Made by a program: the position numbers and the translations under genes. The notes beneath the pieces were generated by a model that was not told the DNA's origin, ran no database searches, and saw only the letters and a list, made by a program, of their open reading frames with translations. Shown piece by piece: positions 34,001-45,092 of a DNA stretch of 64,000 nt. The first letter of the stretch is position 1; each line of letters begins with the position of its first letter. The DNA comes from Lytechinus pictus (Eukaryota > Echinodermata > Echinoidea > Temnopleuroida > Toxopneustidae): NCBI RefSeq assembly GCF_037042905.1, contig NC_087252.1:32255994-32319993 (forward strand), given 5' to 3'.

Positions 34001-34618
34001 CCCAACTCGTACATCTGGAAACTTTCATCTCACAAACCCCAGACTGTTAATTACCTCTAAATCAATTCGACATCATGGTCCAGACATTTGGAATAATCTT
34101 GCAGACAATATTAAATCTTGTTCTACTTAATACTCATTAAAATCAACTCTTAAAAAAAAATATCATTCAATCTTATTCATCCGACACTTCAAATTGATTA
34201 TCATTAACAACCAAAAACTATAAATTAAAAATGATAATAACAATAATTATACTGCTATTTACAGCACCCGCACCTGCACCTGCATCGCACCCACTTGTTC
34301 AGCAATTACCGATCTTAGTCACGAACCCTTTTTATGAGGCCGCCATCAACTACAAGCTTAACCGCTCACGATGGCGGTCTCCTGCGTTCATTTGTTTATG
34401 CTGCTTTTTATTATCATCCTAATGTGAAGTATATGCCCAAATCATTTTTTTTCTATTTATGTAATGTGAAGTATATATACCCAAACCATTTTTTTTCTCT
34501 AATTATTATGTTTATGTTGTAAACATTATGGATTGTTTTATATATTGCAAACAATGTAAATACTTTTTGATAATGTATTGTGAACGCAGAAATAAAATAA
34601 AACAAACAAACAAACCAG
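31015..34618 (+). mobile_element. Non-LTR retrotransposon (CR1/L2/Jockey group), near full length
   Basis: It consists of about 200 bp of 5' sequence, one long ORF (31230-34130), a 3' UTR of about 480 bp and an A-rich tail of AATAAA/AACA repeats (34588-34613). The 5' limit is an estimate, because the element begins immediately after the terminus of the long-TIR transposon. No ORF1 is visible upstream. Confidence 0.75.
31230..34130 (+). CDS. LINE endonuclease/reverse transcriptase, 966 aa, intact
   Basis: This is the polyprotein of a non-LTR retrotransposon; it nicks target DNA and copies the element RNA at the nick. An APE-type endonuclease occupies about residues 38-250, with 'LHANLRSL', 'GISETWL', 'FGDFNIN' (about 176) and 'DHLPI' (about 247). 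The reverse transcriptase follows with 'NYRPISLLP' (about 547), 'YGFRKNYST', 'FCDLSKAFDTLNHD', 'VPQGSILGPLLF' and the catalytic FADD at about 707-710. The C-terminus ('HGPDIWNN') is typical of the CR1/L2/Rex group. There are no stops or frameshifts. The first ATG in the frame was used as start. The catalytic residues are present, so the enzyme could be functional, although a separate ORF1 is missing. Confidence 0.9.
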   Translation: MNSLSFIPDNLIENSHNSKYYTPQEFNNIFSSNHDISLLHANLRSLNRNFEYFENLLHTLNNFNFSVIGISETWLHENSPDLFNLPDYKLIRADRKGKRGGGVAFYIAEKLKFKIRSDVKLLNAESLFIEIENTEFKNVVIGLIYRPPGSNFDSFYEETEQYLHIISNENKNCFIFGDFNINFLPSVDNNKSNNFMKLMYSFGFHSFINNSTRISPNSSTQIDNIFSNVHNMNNKMIGGILCSEVLDHLPIFLTCELKLPYIKTFNQHTYRRESKRNIELLKQDLIIEEWEDIYNEDDANTSYNHFNDKLQHYYDKNIPIGRMKNNRKKIPKLPWITRGILKSIHTRNRLYKSHLRRPSEANLKTYKVYRNKLTKLIRISRKMYYANRIKDASSNTNATWKIIKEVMGTKTDPPPTDDMTLNGSKIDTSLHANSFNSFFTNIGPKLASKINSPNARFTDYLHESNPHSIFLNPTDPNEIINITRSLNSSKSHGHDIISMSLLKEIIHPLANPLSNIFNKSLSQGVFPDLFKIAKINPIFKKDNPHEISNYRPISLLPTISKILEKIVYNRLYKFIIKHNLLNSNQYGFRKNYSTNLALIQIYDKITNAIANKEHVIGIFCDLSKAFDTLNHDILLSKLNYYGVRGQSLLWFKDYLRNRKQYVSFNGHDSDSLLVHCGVPQGSILGPLLFLIYVNDIINTSSILSFILFADDTNIFFSHKNLTSLYNILNHEINKVSQWFKANKLSLNTQKTHYIYFQHHSHNSNTQIHLQIDGKSLERKTHSRFLGVIIDEALSWNEHLHHITMCISRSIGIISKLKFILPLKTLFLLYNSLVLPYITYCNVVWANCGSTKLTSIFRLQKRIIRICTGSHYLAHTDPLFFKQKTLKVADLYTLQVAIIMFKYINNLLPSSFDDMFKFNSSVHTYPTRTSGNFHLTNPRLLITSKSIRHHGPDIWNNLADNIKSCST

Positions 34619-34619
34619 C

Positions 34620-35600
34620 CCGCCATGACACCATGGCAACTGATCGATGTCACTCTTCGGTACTCTATAACGATAACAGCACGAATAGCAAAGTTGTTAA
34701 CGGCTGCCAAAAAAAACGGCAGAAGTTTGCAATGGTGTAGCACACCATGCCACAGCTGCAATGTTCATAGATTCATAAACACTATTGCTTGCACATTCAA
34801 AGTTTAAATTAGTCCATAGTACTCTCTGCATAACAAACTTGCATTTCCTGTACTCTTGCAAAGCAAATGAGCAAAATTATTAATTATTGAACTAGTGCAA
34901 AATAACGGTTACATTACATACAACTCTTTAAAGTCAGCCATAAATGCATTATTTACAGCCGTGATTTACTATATACTTGATATCCAGGCTTACCTGAAAA
35001 GTAAGAAAATATGATTTAGGCTGAGAAATACAAACAAGTTGTTTGTTTACATGTTGAAGGGGGGGGGGGGGGGAGTGAGGTGACCAACACTTTGTGTGGC
35101 CTCTCATTGACTGTGTGTTATATATAAATAACTAATCTTAAAATTATTAGGCCTACATTGTGAGGCAACCATCAAACATACATAGAACGAATTAGACAAT
35201 AATACTTTTAGTTACACAGAGAATGTTTTTGAGATGAAAGCCGGATGAAAGTACTTGTTTGCTACCAGATAATACAATAATTGTGGAACAAATGCAGTGA
35301 GTGATTAATTAGTGTGTTATCATACATTCAAGTGGGCCTATGTTTACAAGACTACACAGTTCAGAATGTTGCATTGTGCTGGCTAGATATGAGTAGTCCT
35401 GGATGACGCGGTTAAGACTGCTAGTCTGTTGCTGCTTGAATTAAGTTATCATCTTAAAGAAGTCAAATGCACTTTTCATCCATCCTATTCACTCTTCAAT
35501 AAATTGGTAGAAGGATTTTTTGTGCCTCTTTCAACCTCTTAATGGGTCCCAAGACTTTGAATACTCTTGGATCAGGGCAAAGTTGAAATCAGAGTTGTGT
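34620..35600. other. Intergenic DNA, no gene seen
   Basis: It starts with a fragment shared with 22.36 kb (CCATGACACCATGGCAACTG) and includes a G run at about 35058-35073. No exon is recognised. Confidence 0.45.
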
Positions 35601-35605
35601 CAGTG

Positions 35606-35828
35606 CACAGTAAAAAAAAAATACAACTCTGTTTCCTATATGAACCTTACAGTAATTGTTTAAACAGTTTAAACAAGTGTTTAAATTTTAAGCAACAAAG
35701 TTTAATTTTCAATATATAATCTTCAATAAATTAAACATGATTGTTTAAACGGTTAAACAATTACTTTAAGGTTCATATAGTAAACAGCGTTGTATAAAAT
35801 CTTAAACAGCGTTTTTACTGTGTGCAGT
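35606..35828. mobile_element. Fold-back MITE with CACAGTAAAAA ends
   Basis: Inverted arms are CACAGTAAAAA...'TATATGAACCTTACAGTAAT' on the left and 'TACTTTAAGGTTCATATAG'...TTTTTACTGTGTG on the right. The core repeats GTTTAAAC-like palindromes. No ORF is present. Confidence 0.7.
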
Positions 35829-35829
35829 A

Positions 35830-36342
35830 AGTTTTACCCCCTTCTCCTTGTATGTGGTTGATAGATCAACTTGAAAGTCAGTTCATGTATGCATATGAGA
35901 GAGATCTGATCAGATTATGTGGCCATGAGGCAAAAGGTCATTTGTTGCATAGGTCACTATATGCATGAAATTGTAAGTTCTTGTGATAACTAAAGAATGA
36001 TGGATGGATCAGATTCAAACAGATGCATGCCAAGGGTACTGGAAGTGATCTGATTTGTTTTGCGTTTGCAAGGTCAAGGGTCATAAATTTGATACAGACC
36101 CAGAAGATAGATCAGAATAATACATAGCCCAAGTTTCCTCTGGGATACAGATATTATGTTCCTATCTTTGAACATGAATAACTATTCGTAGGGTGACATA
36201 AGCCTTGATACTATTCGAATATGCCTAGTGTTGATATGTTAGGTTGTGTTACATTTGACCCTTAAGATCATTTAGTTACTCCAGTGATTTAACACATCGG
36301 TTAATAAGTGGGCCAACATTTTAGAGATAACAGGTCATGTAA
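35830..36342. other. Region downstream of the TLR reading frame
   Basis: Non-coding sequence just beyond the ancestral TLR stop at 36343-36345 (minus strand). It may include the 3' UTR. No polyadenylation site is assigned. Confidence 0.4.
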
Positions 36343-36549
36343 TTAGACAGGGATAACACTATTGAGTTGCCTATTTCCTCTCATGCTCTTCTCAAACTGA
36401 GCCCAGAATAGTTCTTGACCATCTTCATCGTCCGTCCACAGCATGTAAGGTTTGTTTTTACTCAGGAACAACCTGACCAGGTATGGGAGATCGTCATCGT
36501 CGATATACTCAAGGAAAAACAGTATGACCTTGTCCAGTCTGCTGTCAAT
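36343..36549 (-). pseudogene. TLR TIR-domain C-terminal fragment
   Basis: 68 codons and a stop, separated from the rest of the TLR by the inserted element. It begins 'IDSRLDKVILFFLEYI' and carries the conserved box 3 region 'FWAQFEKSM'. The frame is open and the residues look conserved, so the insertion is recent or the fragment is still used. Confidence 0.85.
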
Positions 36550-36550
36550 A

Positions 36551-37411
36551 GGCGGTGCTGCACCATCCCGAGTTTGCTCAATCTCGAGATTTTAGCCCGA
36601 TCAGCCCTCTTCGCGATTAATCTCGAGATTCGAGAAACCCCGTCTGCACCATCCCACGAGGAGCTATATCTGCTCGAGCGAGGCAACAAGCCCGATATTC
36701 CGGGCATGCGCACTTTCGGATCTTGGAGTTTCAACGGCCCGCGCTTTTGAATAACTTCCCGCGATATGCAAGCAATGAACTCCTTTCACTAGTACTTTCG
36801 CCGAATTCAACCGGTGTTATGCAACAATCCTTTCAGCTCAGCGAGTGAAGATATGATGGCGGAGTAGGAGGCAACGACAGAGAGAGGGAGAAGGAGGAAA
36901 GAAATGCTATTTGCTCACATTTTGCGAAGAATTAAGACAACATGCTGTCAGTGTTGTTATTGAATATGACCATCGTCGATGCGATGAGCGCCTCCCCCTT
37001 CGGTCTGGTCTCTCCCGGGGTCTCTCCCAAAATCCATTCACTGGTGGGGACACCATCGTTGCTTATGAACGCTATTCGCATGTATAAAGTTGACTTTCGC
37101 ACGTGTTTGTTTTGACCAAGGCGGAAGTGGAACGCGAATTGCATTATGGACTGACGTCATGAATAAATTACCCCGAGTCCAATCTCGAGTGTGTCTGCAC
37201 CGACGAATTAGCGGGATAATTCGCAAAATAGCGCGCTATTTTGCAAATAAACCCGAGTTGACTTGGGATTGCAATCTCGAGATTAATCCTACGAACTAGC
37301 GCGATAATAGCGTCTGCACCGCCAACTATCTCGAGATTTTTCAGATCGGGTTAGTTTGCCGGATCAGAAATAGCGCGCTAATTTGAAACTTCGGGATGGT
37401 GCAGACGGCCC
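36551..37411. mobile_element. 861-bp transposon inserted in the TLR, TA duplication
   Basis: Terminal inverted repeats are GGCGGTGCTGCACCATCCCG on the left and, read inward, GGGCCGTCTGCACCATCCCG on the right. TA flanks both sides (36549-36550 and 37412-37413). The interior carries many CTCGAGATT and AATCTCGAG repeats near both ends, and no transposase. TA duplication and GGGCCG ends do not let me choose between superfamilies with confidence. Confidence 0.85.
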
Positions 37412-39959
37412 TATTGAGTTCCTCTAGGGCGATACGTACCTTGGTAATAAACCAGGCTTCACGCACAGAATTCTTGCTTAGCAGAATGACTGTCTTGAAA
37501 CTGTTCTCAACGGCATAATGGAGAGCATTGATGTAGAACATCCCGAGGTGGAGGTCGTTGTCACCAAATGCCACTCTCTCAAGATGTGGAAACCTTTCCT
37601 GTAGAACTGGCTTCATGATGTCATCCACCCATTCCTGGTCTTCCTCTTGGTACATCAGGTTGAGCTGAAACTCATATTCCTGGTCCTCAAAGTCCTGGAT
37701 CATTTCCTTGTAGCCACAGATGGCAAGTCTAAGAAGGAACACCTTGTAGTTGAACCACCATCGCTTCCAGTATGCTAACAAGGAAAAGGCTGCAACCAAA
37801 AGAGCTGCGAAAGACACACTTGTGATAAGAAGGATGTTAATGCCACAGTATTTATCCATATTGAATGACAGGATTTGTGATTTTACCATGTCTTTGAAGG
37901 AAGATTGTGAGCAATTTGTATCATTTGGATGGATGACTTCAACGTTGCTAGAGCTTAGCCACTTCAGAAACCAGCGCAAGTCACAAGTGCAAACAAAGGG
38001 GTTTCCTGATGCATCTATTGTGAAATTTTTAGGAAACATTGTTCCTCGTTTTATCGTAGTTATTTGGTTTTGTTGAATGTAAAGACTTTGCAAATGTGGA
38101 TTTGTATTGAATAGTGTTTCGGGTATAAGATTAACATTGTTATTGCTCAGGTTCAATAGACTAAGCTGAGATTGTATCGGAAATATATCACCAATAAATG
38201 ATGAGATATAATTTTCACTGAGATCCAATGTTTTAAGAGAGATCAGACCTTCAAAAACACCAGAAAGCAACACTTTAATAGATGACTGAGAAAGGAGCAA
38301 TATTTCAAGTTTTTTAAGGGGGTTGAAAGTTCCTGGCGCTAACATATCCAGGTCATTCTCTCTCAAATCCAGTGTCAACAATGTTTCAAGACTTATAAAC
38401 TGTGATTGAGAAGTCAAAGTATTAAACAAATGTCTGTTCTGTAAGTTGTTTTTACATAAAAACAATCTCTTAAGAGATGTAAAATTTGTTAACAGCCAGG
38501 CGTCAAAAGTCTTGTACTGCATTGCAGATGACAAGTCCAATATGTGAAGATTATGCATGTTTTGGAAAGCAGTGGAAAATACTTTCATATTAAATTGTTC
38601 ATTGGTGAGGTAGAGCTCTTTTAGGTTGGATAGAATTGAGAAGACCTGAGGACTTATCCAAAACATATCATTGTAAGACATGTCTAGCAATGTGAGATTA
38701 GAATAACTTTGTAGAAAAAAGGCGTGCACCTGTTCAAATCTGTTAAAAGAAAGATCTATATATTCCAAAGAGGTAAGTTTTGGGGTAGTGCTCTCAATAT
38801 CTTGTATCTTGTTATGTGATAGATCTAAGTGATTCAAGGAGCATAGATTAGAAACTGTACTGTCAGACCAGCTTTCTATCAGATTTTGATTAAGTCTCAA
38901 CTTTTGAAACAGTTTATTACAGAAGAACATGTCTTGAGGTAAGTATCTTATAATATTATGTGATAAATCTAATTCAGTCAACTGGTCTAGACCACAAAAT
39001 GTACAGTTAGATAGAGTAGAGATCTTATTATGGTCCAGTCTGAGGACACTTGTTTGATTTAATCCCCAAAACGCAAAATCTGGAAAGGAGATCAGGTCAT
39101 TCCAATAGAGTCCTATCTGATGTATTTTGAGAGAACCATGAGGACTGTGAAAAGATTGGTTAAGTGGAATTATACTCTTTATATTGCAGGATGATAAGCG
39201 TAGATCATTTATTTCATTGATTCCTACAAGGGAAGAGATGTGAAATTCCTCCATGTTATAATTGTAGTCAAGATTTAAATATTGAATGCTCTTTAAAGCT
39301 GAAAAGGTTTTGGTTGGAAGATTAATTAAGTTACAAAAACTTATGTTAAGTGTTATCAGTGAGCAATTCTGAAGAGGTGCAAAGTCAAGAGATTTTATGG
39401 ATGATATATTGGGATTGTGAGTCAGATCAAGTGTTTTCATATGGTTAGACAATGGAAGAGCTTCTTTAGGGAATGAACTCAATTGGTTGTACAAAACTTT
39501 GAAAACCGAGAGAAGTTTATTTGAATGAAATAAACCTGCTGGTAGAGACTCAATGTGATTACTCTTCAGGTTCAATTCTGTGAGATTACCCAGAGGCTTA
39601 AATGTACCATCTTCTATCACAGTGATGTCATTGAAGGACAGGTCAAGTTTGATTATGTCTGGAAGATAGGAGAAAGATTTGTTGTAGAGGGTTTCAATTA
39701 CGTTCCTAGAAAGATCAAGCACTACTGTGTTGTATGGAAGGCCTTTAGGAACGAAATGAAGACTAAGTTTTTTACAGAGGGCTTTAATACCACGGCTGGT
39801 ATGAGTAAGTTGGCACCCACCAGTAGAGACCGAGCTCCAGTTTGGCGATCCATTTCTTCCTGATACGTCATAATTCAAAGTGGACAATCCTCCAGAAAGA
39901 AAGAATAGTACCCAGGTGATCCCGAAACAGAGAAGGGTATACAAGGGTGTACTGGTCAT

Positions 39960-40925
39960 CTTGAAATTGATTGTTGCGATCAGATAGGTGATCAGGGTAA
40001 TTTTATTTGAGTCTTACAATTGATGTGAGTGCAATACCTTCTTTGCTTTATTTACAGCAATCAAAATTTCCTGTCAGCTATGACCTTTAGTGGACTAGTT
40101 TTCTTTGTGAATAAGTTATTTGCATAAGACCATTAAAAGATCATAACTGTTTGAAAATTCCTGCCTAAAAGATCCTGAACCAAGAGAATTGAAAGATCCC
40201 TCCTTCATCACATGGCTCCTTCAGTCTGTCACTTGATAAAAACCTAGGGTATTCCTTGCTAGTGATGTCAAGATTTTAGTCTCGGGGATTTAAAGTCAGA
40301 TGACGTTTGGAGAAGAACTATTCTTGAAGATTGAGGAAGTCTTTTTCATACTCCAATATGCTTTTTTAAGTGTTCGTGTTTTGGTCTCTCAATCTCATGA
40401 TTATCACAAAACCTCCATCAATGTACACAAAATTAACTTGATATCTCCGAAGTCTTATAACTGTATAAGCTCTTAAGAAAGAGTGTCCGTGCGAAATATC
40501 ATCCAATCCCTTCTGAACATTCTGAGGTTAACACTGTCAGGGCAGTAGACTGAAAATCGCCAGCGTGCTGCTCTCGTCTGGGTCAGAGTGCTTATCTGAA
40601 ACTCTCTACTGTCATATAATTTTTATCAGGATCCAATGAATTCCAAGCTCTGATTGTTACTGGAAAGATGGTTGTTCTTGGAAAGAATGTATTTCTGCAA
40701 GATTTAATTCAGACACAATGTACTTCTATGCGTGAACCATGACCATTCCTTGCCTTCCTTGCTGAAATTAAGTTCATGTATTCCTTTTTTTATATCAACA
40801 ATATTACTCTGGATCTTAAACATCCAGATGGAAAGCAAAAGATTACACACTCCAACATTTTGAAATCATGTGAGACAAATGCCCATGTTCCAGTCTGATA
40901 ATCGTTTAGTATCTGAAAAGAGACA
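39960..40925. other. Region upstream of the TLR
   Basis: This is the 5' flank of the TLR on its coding strand. No TATA box or upstream exon could be assigned with confidence. A non-coding 5' exon would be hard to see by eye. Confidence 0.4.
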
Positions 40926-40929
40926 TGCC

Positions 40930-41465
40930 ACAACTAAATGGCTCTTTTTATCTTACTATGAGCTATGCATTCAATCAGATATGCTAGTCTTGGGGTTCAT
41001 TTCATAAAAACAGGAACTTTGTCATTGTTGGAACACTCATAGAAACCTTGATTGTGATTCGCTGAGGAGCCCTGTTACAATGGCAGTTGCCACAATGTCA
41101 ATAGTTTTAACTTTTTATGAAACAGACCCGAAGCTAAGATGGAAACCAAATTACCACCAGGAAAAAACATGCTAAAGATCTTATTTCTGTACCTAGCGTA
41201 TACAGTTTCTTGTTGGATGGAAGTTGAGTTTATTTAAAGGAAGAATAATTTTCTTAAGATAACAATAAAACCAGACCTTCTTTGTTCTTTTTATGTGATT
41301 TTTGAAAGATTAAAGGGAGTTGAATTTGACCTTTAATGCAGATGTTGGTTCAAATATTCTTCGACATCAAGGAACACACACAAGAGTTACCAGTTACGGA
41401 AATAATAGTTTTCTCTGCAGAGTCGTCTTCGTTGGATGAGTACTTTGATGTATGGTAAGGTCCCC
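40930..41465 (+). repeat. Paralog of the 18.7-19.45 kb segment
   Basis: It shares ordered blocks with 18695-19450 in the same orientation ('GGGGTTCATTTCATAAAAACAGG', 'GAAACAGACCCGAAGCTAAG', 'CAAATTACCACCAGG', 'TTAATGCAGATGTTGGTTC'). It lies about 1 kb upstream of the TLR start. In both places the similarity ends close to a MITE. Confidence 0.6.
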
Positions 41466-41466
41466 T

Positions 41467-41740
41467 GGGCCACGTTTTACAATTAAGAGTTACGATTGAT
41501 CCAATCAATCGTAACTCTATTGAAATCCATCAGTGTCATAGTTTTTTCTCTAGGAAATTTTCAAAATGTCCTTTGTAAACAAAGGAGAACACATAAAATT
41601 GTCAGGAAATCAATAAACTTAAGGATATACATTCATATCTAGAATTTTTTTGAACAAACATACATTTTGCATGTTGACTTTGCTGGCTTTCCATAGTTGC
41701 GAATGATCGGATCAATCGCAACTCTTTGTAAGACGGGCCT
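41467..41740. mobile_element. MITE with AGAGTTACGATTGATC arms
   Basis: The left arm is GGGCCACGTTTTACAATTAA followed by GAGTTACGATTGATCC. The right arm, inverted, is AGGCCCGTCTTACAAAGAG followed by TTGCGATTGATCCGATC. A second internal palindrome, GATTGATCCAATCAATC, sits in the left arm. The target duplication is unclear. Confidence 0.65.
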
Positions 41741-42755
41741 CAGGTCTGCGCACACTCGTATCTGCGCGATTCTAGTAAAATTTCAATTTCAATTTATTTC
41801 ATTTTCAACAGAACAAAGTAAAGTGGTCGATATAATTACAATGAACTTATACAATATAAATTGAGGCATGTACAATATATGATATTTATCTAAAAGTATA
41901 CAAGCAACATATCATAAAAGAAGATACGCAACGACCAAAAATCCGACTAAAAATTTGGAAAAAATGACGGCCTCAAAATACAGCCTTTCTAATCAAAATC
42001 CCTGAATCGTGTGTAAAGTCAATGCGTGCGCATACATGGGGCACCATCTGTTTGTTCAGTCTCAAAATGACTGGCCGAGGTTGTGTTTTTTTTTTTTGAA
42101 AAAAAGAAAATAATATATTTCTTTCAATTTCTATGAGCTTTTTGATAGACTGATTATGAACTGAAAATGTGTGAGAAATAAAAAAGAAATTCATGTTTAA
42201 TCTTAAGTTAAATAGGTGCGCAGACATGGACCCCCCTTTTAATTATGACTTTGTGTTACAACCATCGAGATTAGCAGCTTTCCCGCAGTGAAAATCCACA
42301 GACATATAGGTGACATAACCAGATTAATTCTGGCTTGATGAATAGAACCATCTCATTGACCTCCATGTCAATCATATAATTCAATTCAATTATTTTTATT
42401 TGTGTGTTATGTTTATGGAGAAAGTAATTTCTTGTTTTGTGTTATGTTTAAGTTGAAGGTCATTGCTTCATTTTATGTTGATCATAAAGAGGGGAGAATT
42501 TTACCAGATCAATTTCCATTTGAAAAAGAGGAAATCATTGCTTTGAGAAATATTTCTCTGATATATTTCTTCTGGTTCAGCATATCTGATCATCCCTGTC
42601 AAATTTAAACAGAAGGAACCAACCTCCGAATTCATTTTCTTTTGATACTATATCTGATTCAAGTTTTGATCTTGTAAATAAAACATGTTATCCTAGACAA
42701 AGAGGAAAAACGCATTCATTTTTAATAGTCACCTTTCGCAATCCTCACGGACGCT
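41741..42755. other. Intergenic DNA, no gene seen
   Basis: It includes a short stretch at 42400-42500 ('TATGTTTATGGAGAAAGTAA') that faintly recalls the 41-bp minisatellite unit at 6 kb. No exon is recognised. Confidence 0.4.
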
Positions 42756-42760
42756 AATAT

Positions 42761-42893
42761 TAGGGTCCCCTAACACAAAAGTTAACGCTTAATCATACAC
42801 TTGATTTTTAAGATTGATTGTACATTATAGTCAATAGAATCAAACGTAGAAAACTACTCTACAATCAATGCTAAGCTTGTGTTACAGGGGGGT
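42761..42893. mobile_element. Short fold-back MITE
   Basis: About 130 bp with inverted ends: GGTCCCCTAACACAAAAGTT on the left and 'GCTTGTGTTACAGGGG' on the right. Nested inverted blocks follow (GATTGATTGTACATTATAG against CTACAATCAATGC). Probably related to the 41467 element by its TTGATTG core. Confidence 0.5.
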
Positions 42894-43351
42894 TACAGGC
42901 CCTAGAGATCTGCTTTTCGTGTGCAAAATTCTTTCCCGCGACACCCGCACCATACATGCATGTATTACGACTGATGGCTGGAGATATTCGAAATGCAGGA
43001 CCTACAATAAGATTATGACATGGCCTAAGAAAGTGGTTTTTCAAACAAATCGAGTACATATTGAGTGAGGAAAAGGTTACTGAATTAAGGCTTAGATATA
43101 GATCATTATACAGTCCATCGAATCGATATTGCATTTAATGTGGATTATTGGTGGATCTCTGGCAATTGATTCCATGGGTCAAATCACCTCTCCAGCCGAA
43201 ACCATTTCGCATGCGTGAATTATGTACACAGCATGTATACGTCTGAACACGTTTCTTTTGTTTACTCCTACACAAACGATATGCCTCTAGCACACAATGT
43301 AATGGGCATTATGTTTTACTTTCCCCAGAAATGGGGGATTAGATTCGAATT

Positions 43352-43639
43352 CCCGGGGGACCACTTCCATTGATGAGTGGATACCAGGTTTCGAAAAAGC
43401 ACCCTAAACAAGGGAAGGAAGGCTTTTCCAGATTATGAAAATGCATCTCTTAACAAGTATTTAGCTTGTGAAACCCTACAAGTATTGAAAACATATCCTC
43501 CTTTTCAGTATTTTAAACATCGTTTTTGGCACCCTTGTAACGTTACATAGGCCTATACGTAACGTACTTGCCCACTCTTTCCCTTTTTACGCGTGGTCGC
43601 GCCTGGTATCCACTCTTCAATGGAAGTGGGCCCCCCGGG
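43352..43639. mobile_element. Short copy of the CCCGGGGG hAT-like MITE family
   Basis: Ends 'CCCGGGGGACCACTTCCATT' and 'CAATGGAAGTGGGCCCCCCG' and internal phrases 'GAGTGGATACCA', 'AAAGCACCCTAAACA', 'TTAACAAGTATT' match the longer copy at 54721-55270. No clear target duplication remains, so it is older or internally deleted. Confidence 0.75.
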
Positions 43640-44885
43640 CGGCCTCTCGAGCTCTGGGAGGAACCAAATGTGGCTTTGGAAAGTCGTCCTAAATCGGATA
43701 TATCGCTGTTACCATAGAAGCAACCAGAATTTTGCACACGAAACGCAAATTGAATGTTTCCGTTCCAGATGCGGAACGAAAAAAATCTCATGTCACACAA
43801 TTTGCATTGCAGGACAGAGTTTTACGACCATGACGACGGGCCCAAAAGTCTCTTCCAAAATCAACTACCGTCGCAAATAAGCGTTCGCGTTCTCCAACGA
43901 AAGGTCGGGAATGTCAATCAAGCACGCGCATTCCCATTAAAAGAATGAATCATTTAACTATGGCTCATTTTTAGTTGAACGACTGGTGAACCTTTCTTAC
44001 GCACTGAATAATCATCAATGAACATTTAATGGCAAATATCATTTACCACAAGAAAGGATCACCAGTCATACTTAAAGTCACTCTTAACATACAAACAGCT
44101 TTATGAAACACCCCCAAATGTAATTTGCAATTATGATTGAACTTAATGAAAATATGACATTCGAATGTATTTAGGTAATTCTCAATCTTTTTAATTTGAT
44201 TCATTTCAAACAAATATTTTCTTCCAAATAATTTTTTTTTCAAATCTGAACTCATCAAACTTAATCTTTGTGCAGATTAAAATGGATGTCATGGTAGATA
44301 ACATTTAGTATAATAGATCCAGCAATCTATATATGACAGGATAAAGAATCATTTTACTCAATATTTTAAGATTTTTCATTTTTCAGCTCCATTATAATGA
44401 TTATTGCTAATGTTTTGGGATGAATTTATTAGGTTTTGATTAATATGTAATATTTTTCTATACTCTATTCATCAAACAAATACCAAAAGGGGATTTATTC
44501 CAAGAATTGAAGATATGAGGAAAACTTCAATGTAGTATATACAGTATTATGGTAATTGTACATGTCTGTCGTGTATATGACGGCAAAGTTCACAAATGCA
44601 TATTAAGCTATAGAGTCAAATAAAATATGAATGAATGCAAAGTTTTTCTATGCTTTGCCTGGTGAAATATGTTACTTCAGATATATTTTTGAATACCATT
44701 ATTAAATGTTTATTTTCCATTTTCCATTCTTTGTTATTTTCTTTCTAAGCAGAAGGCCTCTATGTGGATTATTGTATTTCTCATGATTTATTACTCTTTT
44801 AGATGTAAGATCTGTGAAAATGTTATGCCTCTTCCCACTATGTGGGATTGCAGAAAACTGACATTGGGGTGCAGAGGGAATGGAT
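43640..44885. other. Intergenic DNA, no gene seen
   Basis: AT-rich sequence with fragments of MITE-like arms, for example 'CTTAAAGTCACTCTTAAC' near 44070. No exon is recognised. Confidence 0.4.
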
Positions 44886-45092
44886 AGATGACTGTGTGGG
44901 TTAGAGGAATGGACTCGTATTCCGGTGACCTGGGTTCGATTCCCACTTGGTGCGCTAGTGCCCTTTGGTAAGGCATTAATCCTCAGTACCAGGTCCTTCG
45001 GAGAGGACCTTAAGCCGTCGGTCCTCTGGTTGCTTGCTTACAAGCATTCATGCTTTCTTAGCAATCAGTACCACCAATACCAATACCAAGTA
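44886..45092 (+). mobile_element. tRNA-derived SINE, second family
   Basis: The head has 'GTTAGAGGAATGGACTCG' (A-box region) and a strong B box, GGTTCGATTCC, at about 44933-44943. The body 'GGTAAGGCATTAATCCTC', 'GAGAGGACCTTAAGCCGTC' and 'GCTTGCTTACAAGCATTCA' and a short ACCAATACC tail follow. It is unrelated in body sequence to the other SINEs in the window. Confidence 0.8.

Larger units (their letters stand above)
36343..39959 (-). pseudogene. Toll-like receptor gene split by a transposon in its TIR domain
   Basis: A single-exon TLR on the minus strand. An intact frame runs from the ATG at 39959. It has a signal peptide (about 1-28, LLCFGITWVLFFLSGG), some 20 leucine-rich repeats (about 75-650, e.g. 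LKTLDLSENYISSF), an LRRCT cap (653-706, with CTCDLRWFLKW), one membrane segment (about 707-730) and a TIR domain from about 762. At codon 849 (37413) the frame enters an 861-bp transposon and, after 23 foreign codons, stops near 37341. The rest of TIR is preserved beyond the element at 36549-36343, with 'DLPYLVRLFLSKNKPYMLW' and 'FWAQFEKSM'. Excising the element with one TA duplicate restores phase, giving about 917 residues. As it stands, TIR signalling should be lost unless the insert is spliced out or absent from other alleles. Confidence 0.9.

Noticed and set aside
43593-43880. 95-codon open frame
   Set aside because: It begins in the right end of a MITE copy and has no domain signal.
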